A stretch of DNA of 64,000 nt from an uncultured Gammaproteobacteria bacterium (GTDB lineage: Bacteria; Pseudomonadota; Gammaproteobacteria; Nitrosococcales; Methylophagaceae), in contig CAJIZI010000001.1 of the NCBI GenBank assembly GCA_905181885.1, positions 637,765 through 701,764 on the forward strand, read 5' to 3'. The notes beneath the pieces were generated by a model. That model was given only the letters and a program-made list of their open reading frames with translations. It had not been told where the DNA came from and searched no databases. This document shows, one piece after another, positions 33,470 through 43,611 of this stretch. Made by a program: the position numbers and the translations under genes. How positions within the stretch are numbered: position 1 is the first letter of the stretch; each line of letters begins with the position of its first letter.

Positions 33470-33510
33470 AGTGCTTCTCCTAAAAACCAGCTATATGTAA
33501 AGAACAGAGC

Positions 33511-33539
33511 ATTATCCTGATTTATAGTATATTTGTAAA
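33511..33539 (-). promoter_or_regulatory. Probable sigma-70 promoter of rpsT
   Basis: On the minus strand: TTTACA (33539-33534), 17-base spacer, GATAAT (33516-33511), both five of six matches to consensus, 41 bases before the rpsT start codon. Confidence 0.65.
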
Positions 33540-33656
33540 GTACTTTTTCAATGAAGTATCATGAGCCTTTTTGCTGCATCCAAGAAGAGTGTTAACTTGC
33601 CAGACGCCGTGCTTATTCCTTGTTACTATAACAAAAACTGTTAATTAGGTAAAAAT

Positions 33657-34436
33657 ATGAAAATTGTTACGGCTAATGTGAATGGTATTCGAGCAGCTGG
33701 ACGAAAAGGTTTTTTCGACTGGATTGGAAAAACATTACCTACTGTTGTGTGTATACAAGAAACTAAAGCACAAATCGAACAGTTGTCTGATGTACTTTAC
33801 CATCCAGAAGGTTATCACTGCTTCTATCATGATGCACAAAAGAAAGGTTACAGTGGCGTAGCACTTTATTGTAGGCAGCAACCCGATGAGGTTATCACGG
33901 GAATGGGTAACAAGGAATTTGACTCTGAAGGTCGTTATATCGAAGCAAGATTTGGGAATTTGAGTGTCATTTCACTTTATATGCCATCAGGTTCTTCTAA
34001 AGAAGAGCGGCAGCAGGTTAAATATCGGTGTATGGATCACATGATGATAAAGCTGGCTGAAATGAAAGCATCTGGCCGGGATTATATTTTGTGTGGCGAT
34101 TGGAATATTGCTCATAAAAATGAGGATATTCGTAACTGGAAAGGTAATTTAAAAAACTCAGGATTCTTGCCTAGAGAACGAGCCTGGCTAGATACTTTAT
34201 TCAACGAGTTAGGTTTTGTGGATGCCTTTAGGGAAATAGAGCAAGAGGAACATCAATACACTTGGTGGTCAAATCGGGGGCAAGCCAGGGCGAATAATGT
34301 CGGATGGCGTATTGATTATCATATTTTGTCGCCAAGTTTAAAAGGTAAAGTAAAATCAACGGGTATCTATCGTGATGAAAGCTTTTCAGACCATGCTCCG
34401 TTAATCATTGATTATGACTACGCTATGTCAGTCTAA
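33657..34436 (+). CDS. xthA: Exodeoxyribonuclease III (AP endonuclease)
   Basis: Base-excision repair enzyme that cuts at abasic sites and degrades DNA 3'-5'. 259 residues (E. coli 268). MKIVTANVNGIRAAGRKGFF starts the fold; the metal Glu is in VVCIQETKAQ (about 34); the catalytic region is CGDWNIAHKNEDIRNWKGN (Asp and Asn about 151-153); the final SFSDHAPLIIDYDY supplies the Asp-His pair (about 248-249). Its closest style is the ExoA/Crc-like branch of Pseudomonas; because all catalytic residues are present I call it a nuclease and not the RNA-regulatory Crc. The stop overlaps the ampG start (TAATG). Confidence 0.93.
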   Translation: MKIVTANVNGIRAAGRKGFFDWIGKTLPTVVCIQETKAQIEQLSDVLYHPEGYHCFYHDAQKKGYSGVALYCRQQPDEVITGMGNKEFDSEGRYIEARFGNLSVISLYMPSGSSKEERQQVKYRCMDHMMIKLAEMKASGRDYILCGDWNIAHKNEDIRNWKGNLKNSGFLPRERAWLDTLFNELGFVDAFREIEQEEHQYTWWSNRGQARANNVGWRIDYHILSPSLKGKVKSTGIYRDESFSDHAPLIIDYDYAMSV

Positions 34437-35977
34437 TGGCAGTAGAAACATGGTCTGAAAGTATCAAGGCATTCTGTCACCGTAGGGTAGTCACGATGCT
34501 ATTCTTAGGTATTTCTGCTGGTGTACCCCTACTATTAATTTTTTCATCGCTTAGCTTATGGTTGCGAGAGGCAGGTGTTGACCGTTCAGCAGTGACCTAC
34601 TTTAGTTGGGCTGCGTTAGGTTATTCCTTTAAATTTGTTTGGGCACCTTTGGTGGATAAATTGCCTCTACCACTCTTAACAAAAATGCTCGGCCGGAGAA
34701 GGGCCTGGCTATTATTATCGCAATTTATGATCATGCTTGCCATTAGCACGATAGCTCTGATTGATCCTGCAACTGATACGCTTTCGGCTATGGCCTGGGC
34801 AGCTGTTTTTTTAGGGTTTTGGGCTGCCACTCAAGATATTGTTATTGATGCTTATCGCATTGAGTCAGCAGAAACGGACCTACAAACCTTGATGGCCTCA
34901 AGTTATATTGCTGGTTATCGAATAGGTATGTTGTTGGCAGGTGCGGGTGCGTTGTACCTAGCAAGTTACTTAGGCTCGACTAAAGCGGTCTATAGCTACG
35001 AAGCCTGGCAGTCGACGTATTTGATTATGGCAGCCGTTATGTTAATCGGGGTATTAACAACAGTATTAATTGAAGAACCACATGAAAGAGAAAGTGAGGA
35101 ATTGGTGCATTCGATAAAAGACTATGTCTCTTTCTTTGCATTATTCTTTGTGGTTGTTGCGTCTTTTATTACAGTTTTTTATATCAGCGGAGAGTTGACG
35201 CAAACAGCCAAGTTAAATTTAAGCGGTTTGTTTGGAAATAATAATTTATCAAGTTTTCTCGTTGAGTTAGGCCGTCTTTCTTTGGCTTTAACTATTGCAG
35301 GCATAGTCGCAAAACTATTTGTCTCTCTTGGAATAGTTCAGCAGCAGCAAGTATCTCAAACCTATATTGCGCCGGTGAAAGACTTTTTTGATCGCTATGG
35401 TCTTTCACTCGCTTTTTTACTACTAGCACTAGTAGGCTTATACCGTATTTCTGATATTGTTTTGGGCGTTATCACGAATGTCTTTTATCAGGATTTGGGG
35501 TTTACAAAGCCTGTAATTGCAAGTGTGGTGAAAAGTTTTGGTCTAGGAATGACCATCCTGGGTGGTTTTTTAGGTGGGTTACTTGCTATACGTTTTGGTG
35601 TGATGAAAATTTTATTTCTAGGAGCTGTGTTGTCAGCATTAACTAATTTATTATTTATGTTACTGGCGCAAGTAGGTCAAGATATTACAATGCTTTATGT
35701 GGTTATTGCAGCGGATAATTTGTCTGCTGGACTTGCAAGTGCTGCTTTTATTGCCTTCTTATCGAGCCTAACTAATATTTCATTCACTGCGATGCAATAT
35801 GCTATTTTTAGTTCATTGATGACCTTGCTACCAAAAATATTAGGCGGCTATTCAGGCACAATAGTCGAGAGTATTGGCTACGAACAGTTTTTTCTTATTA
35901 CTGCAGTGATGGGGATTCCGGTCTTAGTACTTATTGTATTAGCGAATAAATATTTAGACATAAAAAACCCTCTGTAA
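34436..35977 (+). CDS. ampG: Muropeptide permease AmpG
   Basis: Inner-membrane MFS transporter that imports GlcNAc-anhydroMurNAc peptides for cell-wall recycling. 513 residues with about 14 hydrophobic segments. The start SAGVPLLLIFSSLSLWLREA (residues 23-42) and YSFKFVWAPLVDKLPLPLLT are the family signature, followed by GFWAATQDIVIDAYRIE. Its size fits AmpG (E. coli 491). The long variable loop near 245-275 is polar. The terminator after the gene begins inside its last codons. Confidence 0.93.
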   Translation: MAVETWSESIKAFCHRRVVTMLFLGISAGVPLLLIFSSLSLWLREAGVDRSAVTYFSWAALGYSFKFVWAPLVDKLPLPLLTKMLGRRRAWLLLSQFMIMLAISTIALIDPATDTLSAMAWAAVFLGFWAATQDIVIDAYRIESAETDLQTLMASSYIAGYRIGMLLAGAGALYLASYLGSTKAVYSYEAWQSTYLIMAAVMLIGVLTTVLIEEPHERESEELVHSIKDYVSFFALFFVVVASFITVFYISGELTQTAKLNLSGLFGNNNLSSFLVELGRLSLALTIAGIVAKLFVSLGIVQQQQVSQTYIAPVKDFFDRYGLSLAFLLLALVGLYRISDIVLGVITNVFYQDLGFTKPVIASVVKSFGLGMTILGGFLGGLLAIRFGVMKILFLGAVLSALTNLLFMLLAQVGQDITMLYVVIAADNLSAGLASAAFIAFLSSLTNISFTAMQYAIFSSLMTLLPKILGGYSGTIVESIGYEQFFLITAVMGIPVLVLIVLANKYLDIKNPL

Positions 35978-35990
35978 ATTAGAGGGTTTT
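35964..35990 (+). terminator. Bidirectional terminator between ampG and ssb
   Basis: AAAACCCTCT (35964-35973), a 7-base loop containing the ampG stop codon, AGAGGGTTTT (35981-35990). The 10-bp perfect stem has A and T runs on both sides and lies between convergent genes, so it can serve both. Confidence 0.85.
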
Positions 35991-36024
35991 GTTTAAAATA
36001 TTTAACTATGTCATCAGGTGTCCG

Positions 36025-36501
36025 TCAAAATGGAATATCATCATCTAAGTAATCTGCTCCACCGGATGCTGACCCATAATCTGGCCCTGCTGAGGGTGAG
36101 GCTGGTTGAGGTTGTGATCCAGAAGGCTGTTGGGGTGAAGATTGATCAGAACCGTTATTACTAGCTGTGCCACGACTATCTAACATTGTCATGCCATCGC
36201 CAATGATTTCAGTTGAATAACGATCTTGCCCACTTTGGTCTTGCCATTTTCGAGTTTGGATACGACCTTCAATATAAACTTGTGAGCCTTTCTTAAGATA
36301 TTGCTGTGCGACTTCACCTAAACGGTTTCGTAAAACAACACGATGCCATTCTGTACGTTCCTTACGCTCCCCAGTTTGTTTGTCTTTCCAAGACTCTGAG
36401 GTCGCTAAACGTAAGTTACAGATGGATCCACCATCAGGAAAAGCACGGCTTTCGGGTTCAGCGCCGAGTCTTCCGACAAGTATAACTTTATTGACTGACA
36501 T
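36025..36501 (-). CDS. ssb: Single-stranded DNA-binding protein
   Basis: Essential ssDNA-binding protein of 158 residues. The OB-fold (residues 1-112) starts [20 protein letters not shown] and contains [20 protein letters not shown] and [21 protein letters not shown] Gln/Ser/Pro/Gly-rich linker follows, and the acidic partner-binding tip is DYLDDDIPF. It is in the classic uvrA/MFS/ssb neighbourhood, opposite to uvrA. AGGAGAA precedes the ATG. Confidence 0.97.
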   Translation of the reverse strand: MSVNKVILVGRLGAEPESRAFPDGGSICNLRLATSESWKDKQTGERKERTEWHRVVLRNRLGEVAQQYLKKGSQVYIEGRIQTRKWQDQSGQDRYSTEIIGDGMTMLDSRGTASNNGSDQSSPQQPSGSQPQPASPSAGPDYGSASGGADYLDDDIPF

Positions 36502-36542
36502 AGTTTTCTCCTGAATCTTGTTTGTATATAAAAGTAGTTATT

Positions 36543-37928
36543 CTACGGTGAATAACTAAATGCATCTAGTTCATCGATATTAATTTCTTCAGGAACAAAT
36601 TTAACATAAGCGACTTGTTCATTGGTGACAATCATTGTTTCAACCACACCTTTAATTCCATTAAGTTGTCGGGCCATATCATCAGCATTATCCTTTGAGA
36701 GGTTAATTAATTCGAGAATACGGGTTGATAAATGTCGTGGCTGACGCATTGGGATAATAAAAATCAACCAAATAACAGTGATAAATGCACCTGCTATGAA
36801 GACACCTGTGGCACCAAATTCTCCATATAAGAACCCACCAGCAGTACCTCCAATAAAAGCACCTAAAAACTGGGCAGTAGAATAAATACCTAATGCAGTT
36901 CCCTTATTTTCTAATGGGCTCAACTTTGACATTAATGAGGGTAAGCTAGCTTCAAGAATATTAAAAGCTGTAAAAAATAACCAGAGTCCGATCAAAATAC
37001 CAGTGATAGAGTTGGCAAATAATGCCCATACCACCTGTACAAGGCCTATCACAACAACCGAGCCAATAAAGACAGGTCGCATTTTACGGTATTTTTCCGC
37101 AATAATGATAAATGGCACCATGGCGATAAAGGCTAATAGCAGCACAGGTAAGTAGGCCATGGCATGTTGATCTCTTGGCAAACCAGCCTGTTCGAATAAA
37201 TTAATAGGTAATGCAAAAAAGCTGGTTGTTAAGAGTAAATGTAGAATCATAATACTGAATACCATGCGCATAATCTCAGGGTTACGAAGAACCTTAGTAA
37301 ACTGTTGGGGTACTGGCTCCATATCTCGATGACTTATGCGTCGGATGGGTGAGGGTACCCAGAGATGTAGGATCGCAATGCCAATCAAAGCAAAAGCGGC
37401 CGTAGCCCAGAAAATGCCAGATAAACCTATCCAATGCTCTAAGGCAGCTCCAGATGCTAAGGCAATGGAGAAGGATAAGCCGATACTAATCCCAATACCA
37501 GCCATAGCCTTGGTGCGCTGTTCATCACGAGTTAAATCAGCGGTAAGAGCCATTACAGCGGCAGAGATAGCTCCGCTACCTTGCAACAAACGGCCTAGGA
37601 TCACCATCTGAATGCTATCCGCGATAGCAGCAACAACGCTGCCAGCTGCAAAAAGCAATAAACCTGCAGTAATCACTCGTTTTCGGCCGATTCTGTCAGA
37701 GAGCATGCCAAAAGGAATTTGGAATAGGGCTTGGGTTAGCCCATAAGCGCCAATAGCTAAGCCAATTAATAAGGGTGTTGAGCCACTATATTGCCCAGCA
37801 GCTAGAGAGAATACGGGCAAAATCATAAACAAGCCGAGCATACGGAATGCAAAAATACTAGCTAGTCCGGTGATACTGCGCTTCTCAAGTGAGGTCATGC
37901 TGTTTGAAGAGTTTTGCTTTTGCGTCAT
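36543..37928 (-). CDS. yajR: MFS transporter of the YajR type with C-terminal YAM-like domain
   Basis: A 461-residue twelve-helix transporter. Motif A is GMLSDRIGRKRVI near residue 72-84, and motif C-like glycines follow in the fifth helix. After the last helix, about 70 residues remain (LSKDNADDMARQLNGIKGVV ... EQVAYVKFVPEEI), shaped like the ferredoxin-fold YAM domain of E. coli YajR, including the AYVK strand. The substrate is not known. Located between ssb and uvrA as in Pseudomonas. YajR orthology is inferred from length plus this tail. Confidence 0.85.
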   Translation of the reverse strand: MTQKQNSSNSMTSLEKRSITGLASIFAFRMLGLFMILPVFSLAAGQYSGSTPLLIGLAIGAYGLTQALFQIPFGMLSDRIGRKRVITAGLLLFAAGSVVAAIADSIQMVILGRLLQGSGAISAAVMALTADLTRDEQRTKAMAGIGISIGLSFSIALASGAALEHWIGLSGIFWATAAFALIGIAILHLWVPSPIRRISHRDMEPVPQQFTKVLRNPEIMRMVFSIMILHLLLTTSFFALPINLFEQAGLPRDQHAMAYLPVLLLAFIAMVPFIIIAEKYRKMRPVFIGSVVVIGLVQVVWALFANSITGILIGLWLFFTAFNILEASLPSLMSKLSPLENKGTALGIYSTAQFLGAFIGGTAGGFLYGEFGATGVFIAGAFITVIWLIFIIPMRQPRHLSTRILELINLSKDNADDMARQLNGIKGVVETMIVTNEQVAYVKFVPEEINIDELDAFSYSP

Positions 37929-37982
37929 TGTAGTGAGTAGGGGTATATTAAGTGGTTTGGCCTTATTCTATACGGAAGCTTA

Positions 37983-40802
37983 ATGAAAAGTATAAGTATT
38001 CGTGGTGCACGCACGCATAATTTAAAAAATATCGATCTTGACCTACCGCGTGACTCTCTCATTGTTATAACTGGTTTATCAGGATCGGGGAAGTCCTCTC
38101 TAGCTTTTGATACGCTATATGCTGAAGGACAGCGGCGTTATGTTGAATCCCTATCAGCCTATGCAAGGCAATTCTTGTCGATGATGGAGAAGCCGGACGT
38201 CGACCACATAGAGGGACTGTCACCAGCAATTTCGATCGAACAAAAATCAACTTCACATAATCCTCGCTCGACCGTAGGAACAATTACAGAGATTTATGAT
38301 TATTTGAGATTATTATTTGCTAGGGCTGGAGAACCACGCTGCCCAACACATGATCAAGCGTTGGCAGCACAAACAGTAAGCCAGATGGTCGATGCTGTAC
38401 TAGCTATGCCAGAAGGCGAGAGAATGATGCTACTGGCACCGGTTGTACAAGATCGTAAAGGTGAACATAAAGACGTCTTGGAAAACCTAAGAGCTCAGGG
38501 ATTTGTCAGGGCACGTGTTAATGGAAAGATTATTGAGTTAGAGAGTCCACCTGAATTAGAGTTACGCAAAAAACATACTATTGAAGCCGTAGTTGATCGT
38601 TTTAAGGTGAGAGCAGATCTACAACAGCGGCTTGCGGAATCTTTTGAAACAGCACTAAAAATAGCGGATGGTATTGCCCGAGTGGCCTCAATGGATGATA
38701 GTGACAACGAGACACTATTTTCATCTCATTTTTCATGTCCAACCTGTGGTTATTCAATTCTAGAACTTGAACCGCGCATGTTTTCGTTTAATAACCCGGC
38801 AGGGGCATGTGGAACTTGTGATGGGTTAGGAATCAAACAGTTTGTGGATCCAGAGCGAATAGTCGCGCATCCAGAAATGAGTTTATCTGCCGGAGCTGTT
38901 CGTGGGTGGGATCGCAGGAATGCTTATTATTTTCAGCTGATGAAATCTTTAGCAACACATTATGATTTTGACTTAGATATACCGTTTGAAGAGTTATCTG
39001 ATGGGATTAAGAAAGTAGTGTTATATGGAAGTGGCAGAACAAAAATTGACTTTAATTACCTAAGCGATCGTGGGAAAAGTGTTAAGCGGAGCCATGGATT
39101 TGAAGGCGTCATTCCTAACATGCAGCGCCGCTATCATGAAACTGAATCTAATAGTGTGCGAGAAGAGTTAGGCAAGTATCACACTGTGCGTGAATGTCCA
39201 GATTGTGATGGCGCAAGATTAAATGAAGCATCACGGCATGTCTTCATCGGTCAAACGAATTTATCAGCAGTGACCGATATGCCTGTTGGCGAGGTTAAAC
39301 AGTTTTTTGAACAATTGACATTACCTGGTAAACGCGGAGAGATAGCCAGTAAAATTGTTTCTGAGATTGGTGAGAGGCTAACATTTCTCGTTAATGTAGG
39401 GCTTGATTATTTAACACTTGCTAGGAGCGCTGATACTTTGTCTGGTGGTGAAGCCCAGCGTATTAGGCTTGCGAGCCAAATTGGTGCTGGGTTAGTTGGA
39501 GTAATGTATATTCTTGATGAGCCTTCAATTGGCTTACACCAACGTGACAATGATCGTCTATTAGCGACTTTGACTCGACTCCGTGACATGGGTAATAGTG
39601 TGATTGTTGTGGAGCATGATGAGGAAGCTATTCGTGCGGCAGACTATGTATTAGATATCGGGCCTGGTGCAGGTGTGCATGGCGGTGAGATTGTTGCTCA
39701 AGGTACGCCAGAAGATATTATGAATAGTAAGGATTCTTTGACAGGCCAATATTTATCTGGCCGCAAGAAGATTGCGTTACCAGAAGTTCGAAAAACCTAT
39801 GATAAAAAGAACTTGATCAGTTTGCGGGGTGCTTCGGGCAATAACTTACAGCATATTGATGTTGATATTCCGATCGGATTGATGACTTGCGTAACTGGAG
39901 TCTCGGGTTCAGGAAAATCTACTCTTATTAACGATACCTTGTTAAAACTAACTTCCAAAACCCTTAATAACGCTTCTGATGAGCCTGCTAGCTTCGATGA
40001 AGTGATTGGTTTACACCAATTGGATAAAGTCATTGCTATTAACCAAAGCCCAATTGGTCGTACACCCCGCTCTAACCCAGCAACCTATACTGGAATTTTC
40101 ACTCCTGTACGAGAGTTATTTGCTAATACACCAGAAGCGAGGGCAAGGGGTTACACTCCTGGTCGTTTTAGTTTTAATGTCAAAGGTGGACGCTGTGAAG
40201 CGTGTCAAGGTGATGGGTTGATTAAAGTTGAAATGCACTTTCTACCTGATATCTATGTTCCTTGTGATGTTTGTAAAGGAAAACGTTATAACCGTGAAAC
40301 TCTAGATATACGTTACAAAGGCAAAAACATTAGCGAAGTATTGGATATGACTATTGAAGAGGCAAATGAGTTTTTCACGAATATTCCTGTTGTAGCTAAA
40401 AAGTTAAACACGCTAATTGATGTTGGTTTGACCTATATAAAGTTGGGTCAGAATGCTACTACTCTCTCGGGTGGCGAAGCACAAAGGGTCAAGTTAGCAA
40501 AAGAATTATCTAAACGAGATACTGGGAAAACACTTTATATTTTAGATGAGCCAACTACAGGGCTCCACTTTTTTGATATTGAACAGTTATTAAAAGTACT
40601 ACATAGGTTAAGAGATCATGGCAATACCATCATTGTTATAGAGCATAATCTTGATGTTATAAAAACAGCTGATTGGATAATTGATATGGGCCCAGAGGGT
40701 GGTTCTGGTGGAGGGATGATTATTGCTACAGGTACACCGGAAGAAGTTGCCAATAACAAAAGCTCTCATACAGGCCATTATCTGAAGCCACTATTGCACT
40801 AA
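37983..40802 (+). CDS. uvrA: Excinuclease ABC subunit A
   Basis: Damage-recognition ATPase of nucleotide excision repair, 939 residues (E. coli 940). The first Walker [21 protein letters not shown] is at residue 31; UVR signature [16 protein letters not shown] follows; a zinc module is formed by [20 protein letters not shown] (first pair) and CGTCDGLG; two ABC signatures [16 protein letters not shown] and [16 protein letters not shown] and the second Walker [16 protein letters not shown] are present, as is the C-terminal zinc finger CEACQGDG...CDVCKGKRY. The gene diverges from the yajR-like gene by 54 bases. A CYTH gene starts 3 bases after its stop. Confidence 0.98.
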   Translation: MKSISIRGARTHNLKNIDLDLPRDSLIVITGLSGSGKSSLAFDTLYAEGQRRYVESLSAYARQFLSMMEKPDVDHIEGLSPAISIEQKSTSHNPRSTVGTITEIYDYLRLLFARAGEPRCPTHDQALAAQTVSQMVDAVLAMPEGERMMLLAPVVQDRKGEHKDVLENLRAQGFVRARVNGKIIELESPPELELRKKHTIEAVVDRFKVRADLQQRLAESFETALKIADGIARVASMDDSDNETLFSSHFSCPTCGYSILELEPRMFSFNNPAGACGTCDGLGIKQFVDPERIVAHPEMSLSAGAVRGWDRRNAYYFQLMKSLATHYDFDLDIPFEELSDGIKKVVLYGSGRTKIDFNYLSDRGKSVKRSHGFEGVIPNMQRRYHETESNSVREELGKYHTVRECPDCDGARLNEASRHVFIGQTNLSAVTDMPVGEVKQFFEQLTLPGKRGEIASKIVSEIGERLTFLVNVGLDYLTLARSADTLSGGEAQRIRLASQIGAGLVGVMYILDEPSIGLHQRDNDRLLATLTRLRDMGNSVIVVEHDEEAIRAADYVLDIGPGAGVHGGEIVAQGTPEDIMNSKDSLTGQYLSGRKKIALPEVRKTYDKKNLISLRGASGNNLQHIDVDIPIGLMTCVTGVSGSGKSTLINDTLLKLTSKTLNNASDEPASFDEVIGLHQLDKVIAINQSPIGRTPRSNPATYTGIFTPVRELFANTPEARARGYTPGRFSFNVKGGRCEACQGDGLIKVEMHFLPDIYVPCDVCKGKRYNRETLDIRYKGKNISEVLDMTIEEANEFFTNIPVVAKKLNTLIDVGLTYIKLGQNATTLSGGEAQRVKLAKELSKRDTGKTLYILDEPTTGLHFFDIEQLLKVLHRLRDHGNTIIVIEHNLDVIKTADWIIDMGPEGGSGGGMIIATGTPEEVANNKSSHTGHYLKPLLH

Positions 40803-40805
40803 AAC

Positions 40806-41414
40806 ATGGTATTAGAACAAGAAATAAAGTTGGCTATTATGAGTGAGGAGGTGTTGGATTTTTCCGCTCTCCCCATAGTAGGTTACCAACGTAGTAGCAT
40901 TGAAACCATGCATCTAGTGAGTACTTATTTTGATACACCAAGTTTTAATTTAGCCAAGCAAGGTCTGGGACTTAGGTTGCGCTTTGATGGCAAAAATTGG
41001 CTACAAACAGTTAAAGAGAAAGGCCAAATAGAAAATGGACTTCATCAGAGGTTAGAGTGGGAGCATCTTCTGCCGGATAAGACTTTTAACGTGGCATTAC
41101 TAAGGCAAACACCTTTGCAGAAATTGATCGAAGATGAAAAAAGTTGGGAGACTCTATCCCCAATATTTACTACAGATTTTTATCGAAAACATTGTTTGTT
41201 GGAGAAGGATGACCAAATAACGATAGAGCTTGCTTATGACCGAGGCCGAATATATACAGAGGTTTCAGAACGGAGGATTCATGAGTTAGAGCTGGAACTA
41301 AAGAGGGGTGATCTCCACTACTTAACAACGTTAGCTGAAACATTGTGTTTAACGGAGCCTTTGCAGCCAAGTAATTTTAGCAAAGCCCAGCAGGGTTATA
41401 AACTAGCATCATAA
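40806..41414 (+). CDS. CYTH-domain protein (inorganic triphosphatase-like)
   Basis: A 202-residue CYTH-fold (triphosphate tunnel) protein. The signature ExExK appears at the start as LEQEIKL (Glu, Glu, Lys), followed by STYFDTPSFNLAKQGLGLRL and LQTVKEKG with the tunnel Arg/Lys residues, and later IELAYDRGRI and HELELELKRGD. It probably hydrolyses inorganic triphosphate, as E. coli YgiF does, but lacks the CHAD domain found there. It starts 3 bases after uvrA and is likely cotranscribed. Confidence 0.85.
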   Translation: MVLEQEIKLAIMSEEVLDFSALPIVGYQRSSIETMHLVSTYFDTPSFNLAKQGLGLRLRFDGKNWLQTVKEKGQIENGLHQRLEWEHLLPDKTFNVALLRQTPLQKLIEDEKSWETLSPIFTTDFYRKHCLLEKDDQITIELAYDRGRIYTEVSERRIHELELELKRGDLHYLTTLAETLCLTEPLQPSNFSKAQQGYKLAS

Positions 41415-41459
41415 GTAAAATTAAGTCATTAATTTTCATAGACATTTCACCATTAAGGT

Positions 41460-42494
41460 TTAGTCAAGGGTCTTAATAATCCTAGGTGTATTTTCATTAA
41501 AGAATTTAATACGTTGGTACATTTTAGGGCTGAGCTCTATATCACCATTAGGTTTAATGAGCATAACATGAAGAATGCCCATTTTTTTGGCTACATTAGG
41601 CCAGTTATCACCGGCTATAAATAAAGCGGTTGCTGCGGCATCGGCAATAGAAGCATTGTCATGAAGGACGGTCACAGATATTGCTTGGTCGGCTGGCCAG
41701 CCGGTGCGTGGATCAAGAATATGGGGGTACCTGGAGCCTTTAAACTCAAAGAAACGCTCGTAATCACCAGAGGTGAAAACAGATTCACCGTGTTGCAAGG
41801 GAATAGAAGCAATCATGCCGTCTTGTCTTGGGTGGCGAATGCCTATTACCCATGGCCGTTTTCCCGGCATACCTATTGCGCGTAGATCTCCTCCGATATT
41901 GACCAAAGCATTGTTTATACCTAATTTTTGTAGTGATGCAATTGCATCATCAACAGCAAAGCCTTTGACGAATCCACCAAACCCCAACTTAGCATGTGAG
42001 TTTTTACTATGGAGTACACCGTCTTTAATGACAATATCCGCCATGGAGGGCTTATGATTAAGCCAGTTGTCAATATCAACCTGAGATGGTGGTACACGTG
42101 AGCTAAACCAGTCATCTTGATGAAACCCCCACAGCTCAAATAGTTTGCCAGCAGATGGATTAAATAAGTGGCCGCTTTGCTCAGATAAAGTTTGGGCAAG
42201 GATAATTAGCTCAGAAACATGGGGCGTAACAGAAATTGACTTATTATTTGCAATAGCATAGTTAATTTGACTGAGTGTGCTGGGTCGCCACGCGTGCCAA
42301 GTTTTATTAACATTAGAAAAGCTATGTTCAAGAGTACTGAGAGTATTGTTAGCAGTGTCATCATCAACACCATAAATGCTAATATTTATTTCTGTTCCAA
42401 AGGCATAAAGTTTAGCGTGTTTAACGCCCTGCTTGGCATCACAGCCTGTGAGAAATAAACTCAAGGTTATAACGATGGAGGTAATCAGTCGCAT
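41460..42494 (-). CDS. apbE: FAD:protein FMN transferase, lipoprotein ApbE
   Basis: Transfers FMN covalently to Thr residues of redox proteins (for example NqrB/C and RnfG/D) outside the cytoplasm. 344 residues. The signal MRLITSIVITLSLFLTGC ends at a lipobox Cys (residue 18). FGGFVKGFAVDDAI (about 165-178), VNIGGDLRAIG and HILDPRTGWPA (about 263) are family motifs, and the Mg-binding Asp/Thr segment DAAATALFI is visible. It overlaps gshB by 10 bases. Confidence 0.94.
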   Translation of the reverse strand: MRLITSIVITLSLFLTGCDAKQGVKHAKLYAFGTEINISIYGVDDDTANNTLSTLEHSFSNVNKTWHAWRPSTLSQINYAIANNKSISVTPHVSELIILAQTLSEQSGHLFNPSAGKLFELWGFHQDDWFSSRVPPSQVDIDNWLNHKPSMADIVIKDGVLHSKNSHAKLGFGGFVKGFAVDDAIASLQKLGINNALVNIGGDLRAIGMPGKRPWVIGIRHPRQDGMIASIPLQHGESVFTSGDYERFFEFKGSRYPHILDPRTGWPADQAISVTVLHDNASIADAAATALFIAGDNWPNVAKKMGILHVMLIKPNGDIELSPKMYQRIKFFNENTPRIIKTLD

Positions 42495-43444
42495 GTTAAT
42501 TGCTGTTCAATACAGTCCATTAAGTCCCTAGAAATATTAAGACTAAATTCTGTGTCCAGCTCTTTAATACAGGTTGGACTAGTAACATTTATTTCAGTTA
42601 AATAATCACCAATTATATCCAATCCGACGAAGATAAGGCCTTTTTCTCGTAATTTAGGACCAACTTGTTGACAGATCCAGAGATCACGGTCGGTCAGTAG
42701 GCGGCCTTCAGAACGGCCCCCAGCAGCTAAATTACCGCGGGTTTCCCCGTCGGCGGGAATACGGGCTAGAGCATAAGGAACGGGTTCGCCATTAATCATT
42801 AAAATACGTTTGTCACCATGATGGGTAATATCAGGGATGAATTTTTGTGCCATGATCGTTTTTTGACCATTTTCGGTGAGCGTTTCAAGAATGACGCTTG
42901 TGTTAGGGTCATTTTTACTGAGTTTAAAAATAGAAGCGCCGCCCATGCCGTCGAGTGGTTTTAGAATAGTATCACCATGATATTCTTGAAAGTCACGCAA
43001 CAGGTCGATTTTTGGTGTAACAAGAGTCGGTGGGCAGCATTCAGGAAACCAGGCTGTAAAAAGTTTCTCATTTGCATCCCTTAGGCTTTGCGGGTTATTA
43101 ACCACTAATACACCGGCAGCTTGGGCTTGCTCTAATAAATAAGTGCTGTAAATGTATTCCATATCAAATGGAGGATCTTTCCGCATAAGGATGACATCTA
43201 AGTGATTGAGTTTAATGGTTTCTGCTTCTTTGAGTTGATACCAACGCTCCGTGCTATCAAAAACTTGAAGTTGTTTTACAGTTGCTGAGACACTACCTTC
43301 TGATAAAAATAAGTCTTGTTGTTCCATATAAAAAAGTGTCCAACCTTTTGCTTTCGCGGCTAGTAACATCGCGAAGCTACTGTCTTTTTTGATATTAATG
43401 GCTGAGATGGAATCCATTACAATTCCTAGGCGATATTGACTCAT
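42485..43444 (-). CDS. gshB: Glutathione synthetase
   Basis: Joins gamma-glutamylcysteine and glycine; ATP-grasp enzyme of 319 residues (E. coli 316). LGIVMDSISAINIKKDSSFA starts the protein, MRKDPPFDMEYIYSTYLLE and NNPQSLRDANEKLF follow, and the ATP-binding segment KPLDGMGGASIF and LVRIPA-like ALARIPADGETRGNLAAGGR are typical. AGGAAGG is 6 bases before the ATG. It is divergent from glyQ. Glutathione fits the presence of gloB and sspA-type GST folds in this genome. Confidence 0.97.
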   Translation of the reverse strand: MSQYRLGIVMDSISAINIKKDSSFAMLLAAKAKGWTLFYMEQQDLFLSEGSVSATVKQLQVFDSTERWYQLKEAETIKLNHLDVILMRKDPPFDMEYIYSTYLLEQAQAAGVLVVNNPQSLRDANEKLFTAWFPECCPPTLVTPKIDLLRDFQEYHGDTILKPLDGMGGASIFKLSKNDPNTSVILETLTENGQKTIMAQKFIPDITHHGDKRILMINGEPVPYALARIPADGETRGNLAAGGRSEGRLLTDRDLWICQQVGPKLREKGLIFVGLDIIGDYLTEINVTSPTCIKELDTEFSLNISRDLMDCIEQQLTCD

Positions 43445-43545
43445 GGCTACCTTCCTGGTTTCATAGATATAATGTAATTTTACCTGAATTTTATTTTTTA
43501 CAGTTTCTGATTCCGATTAAATATACTTAACTCATAGTTCTGTAG

Positions 43546-43575
43546 CGGACATAGCACATGAATATTAGCTATAAT
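43546..43575 (+). promoter_or_regulatory. Probable sigma-70 promoter of glyQ-glyS
   Basis: TATAAT at 43570-43575 is a perfect -10; CGGACA at 43546-43551 is a four-of-six -35 with an 18-base spacer. It lies 36 bases before the glyQ ATG. The leader is too short for a T-box or similar RNA element. Confidence 0.6.
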
Positions 43576-43611
43576 CGACGAGTTTTTGATAATAGACTGT
43601 GATTTTTACTA

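Noticed and set aside
43445..43611. T-box or other leader RNA before glyQ
   Set aside because: The predicted promoter leaves a leader of about 30 bases, and no T-box sequence is present.
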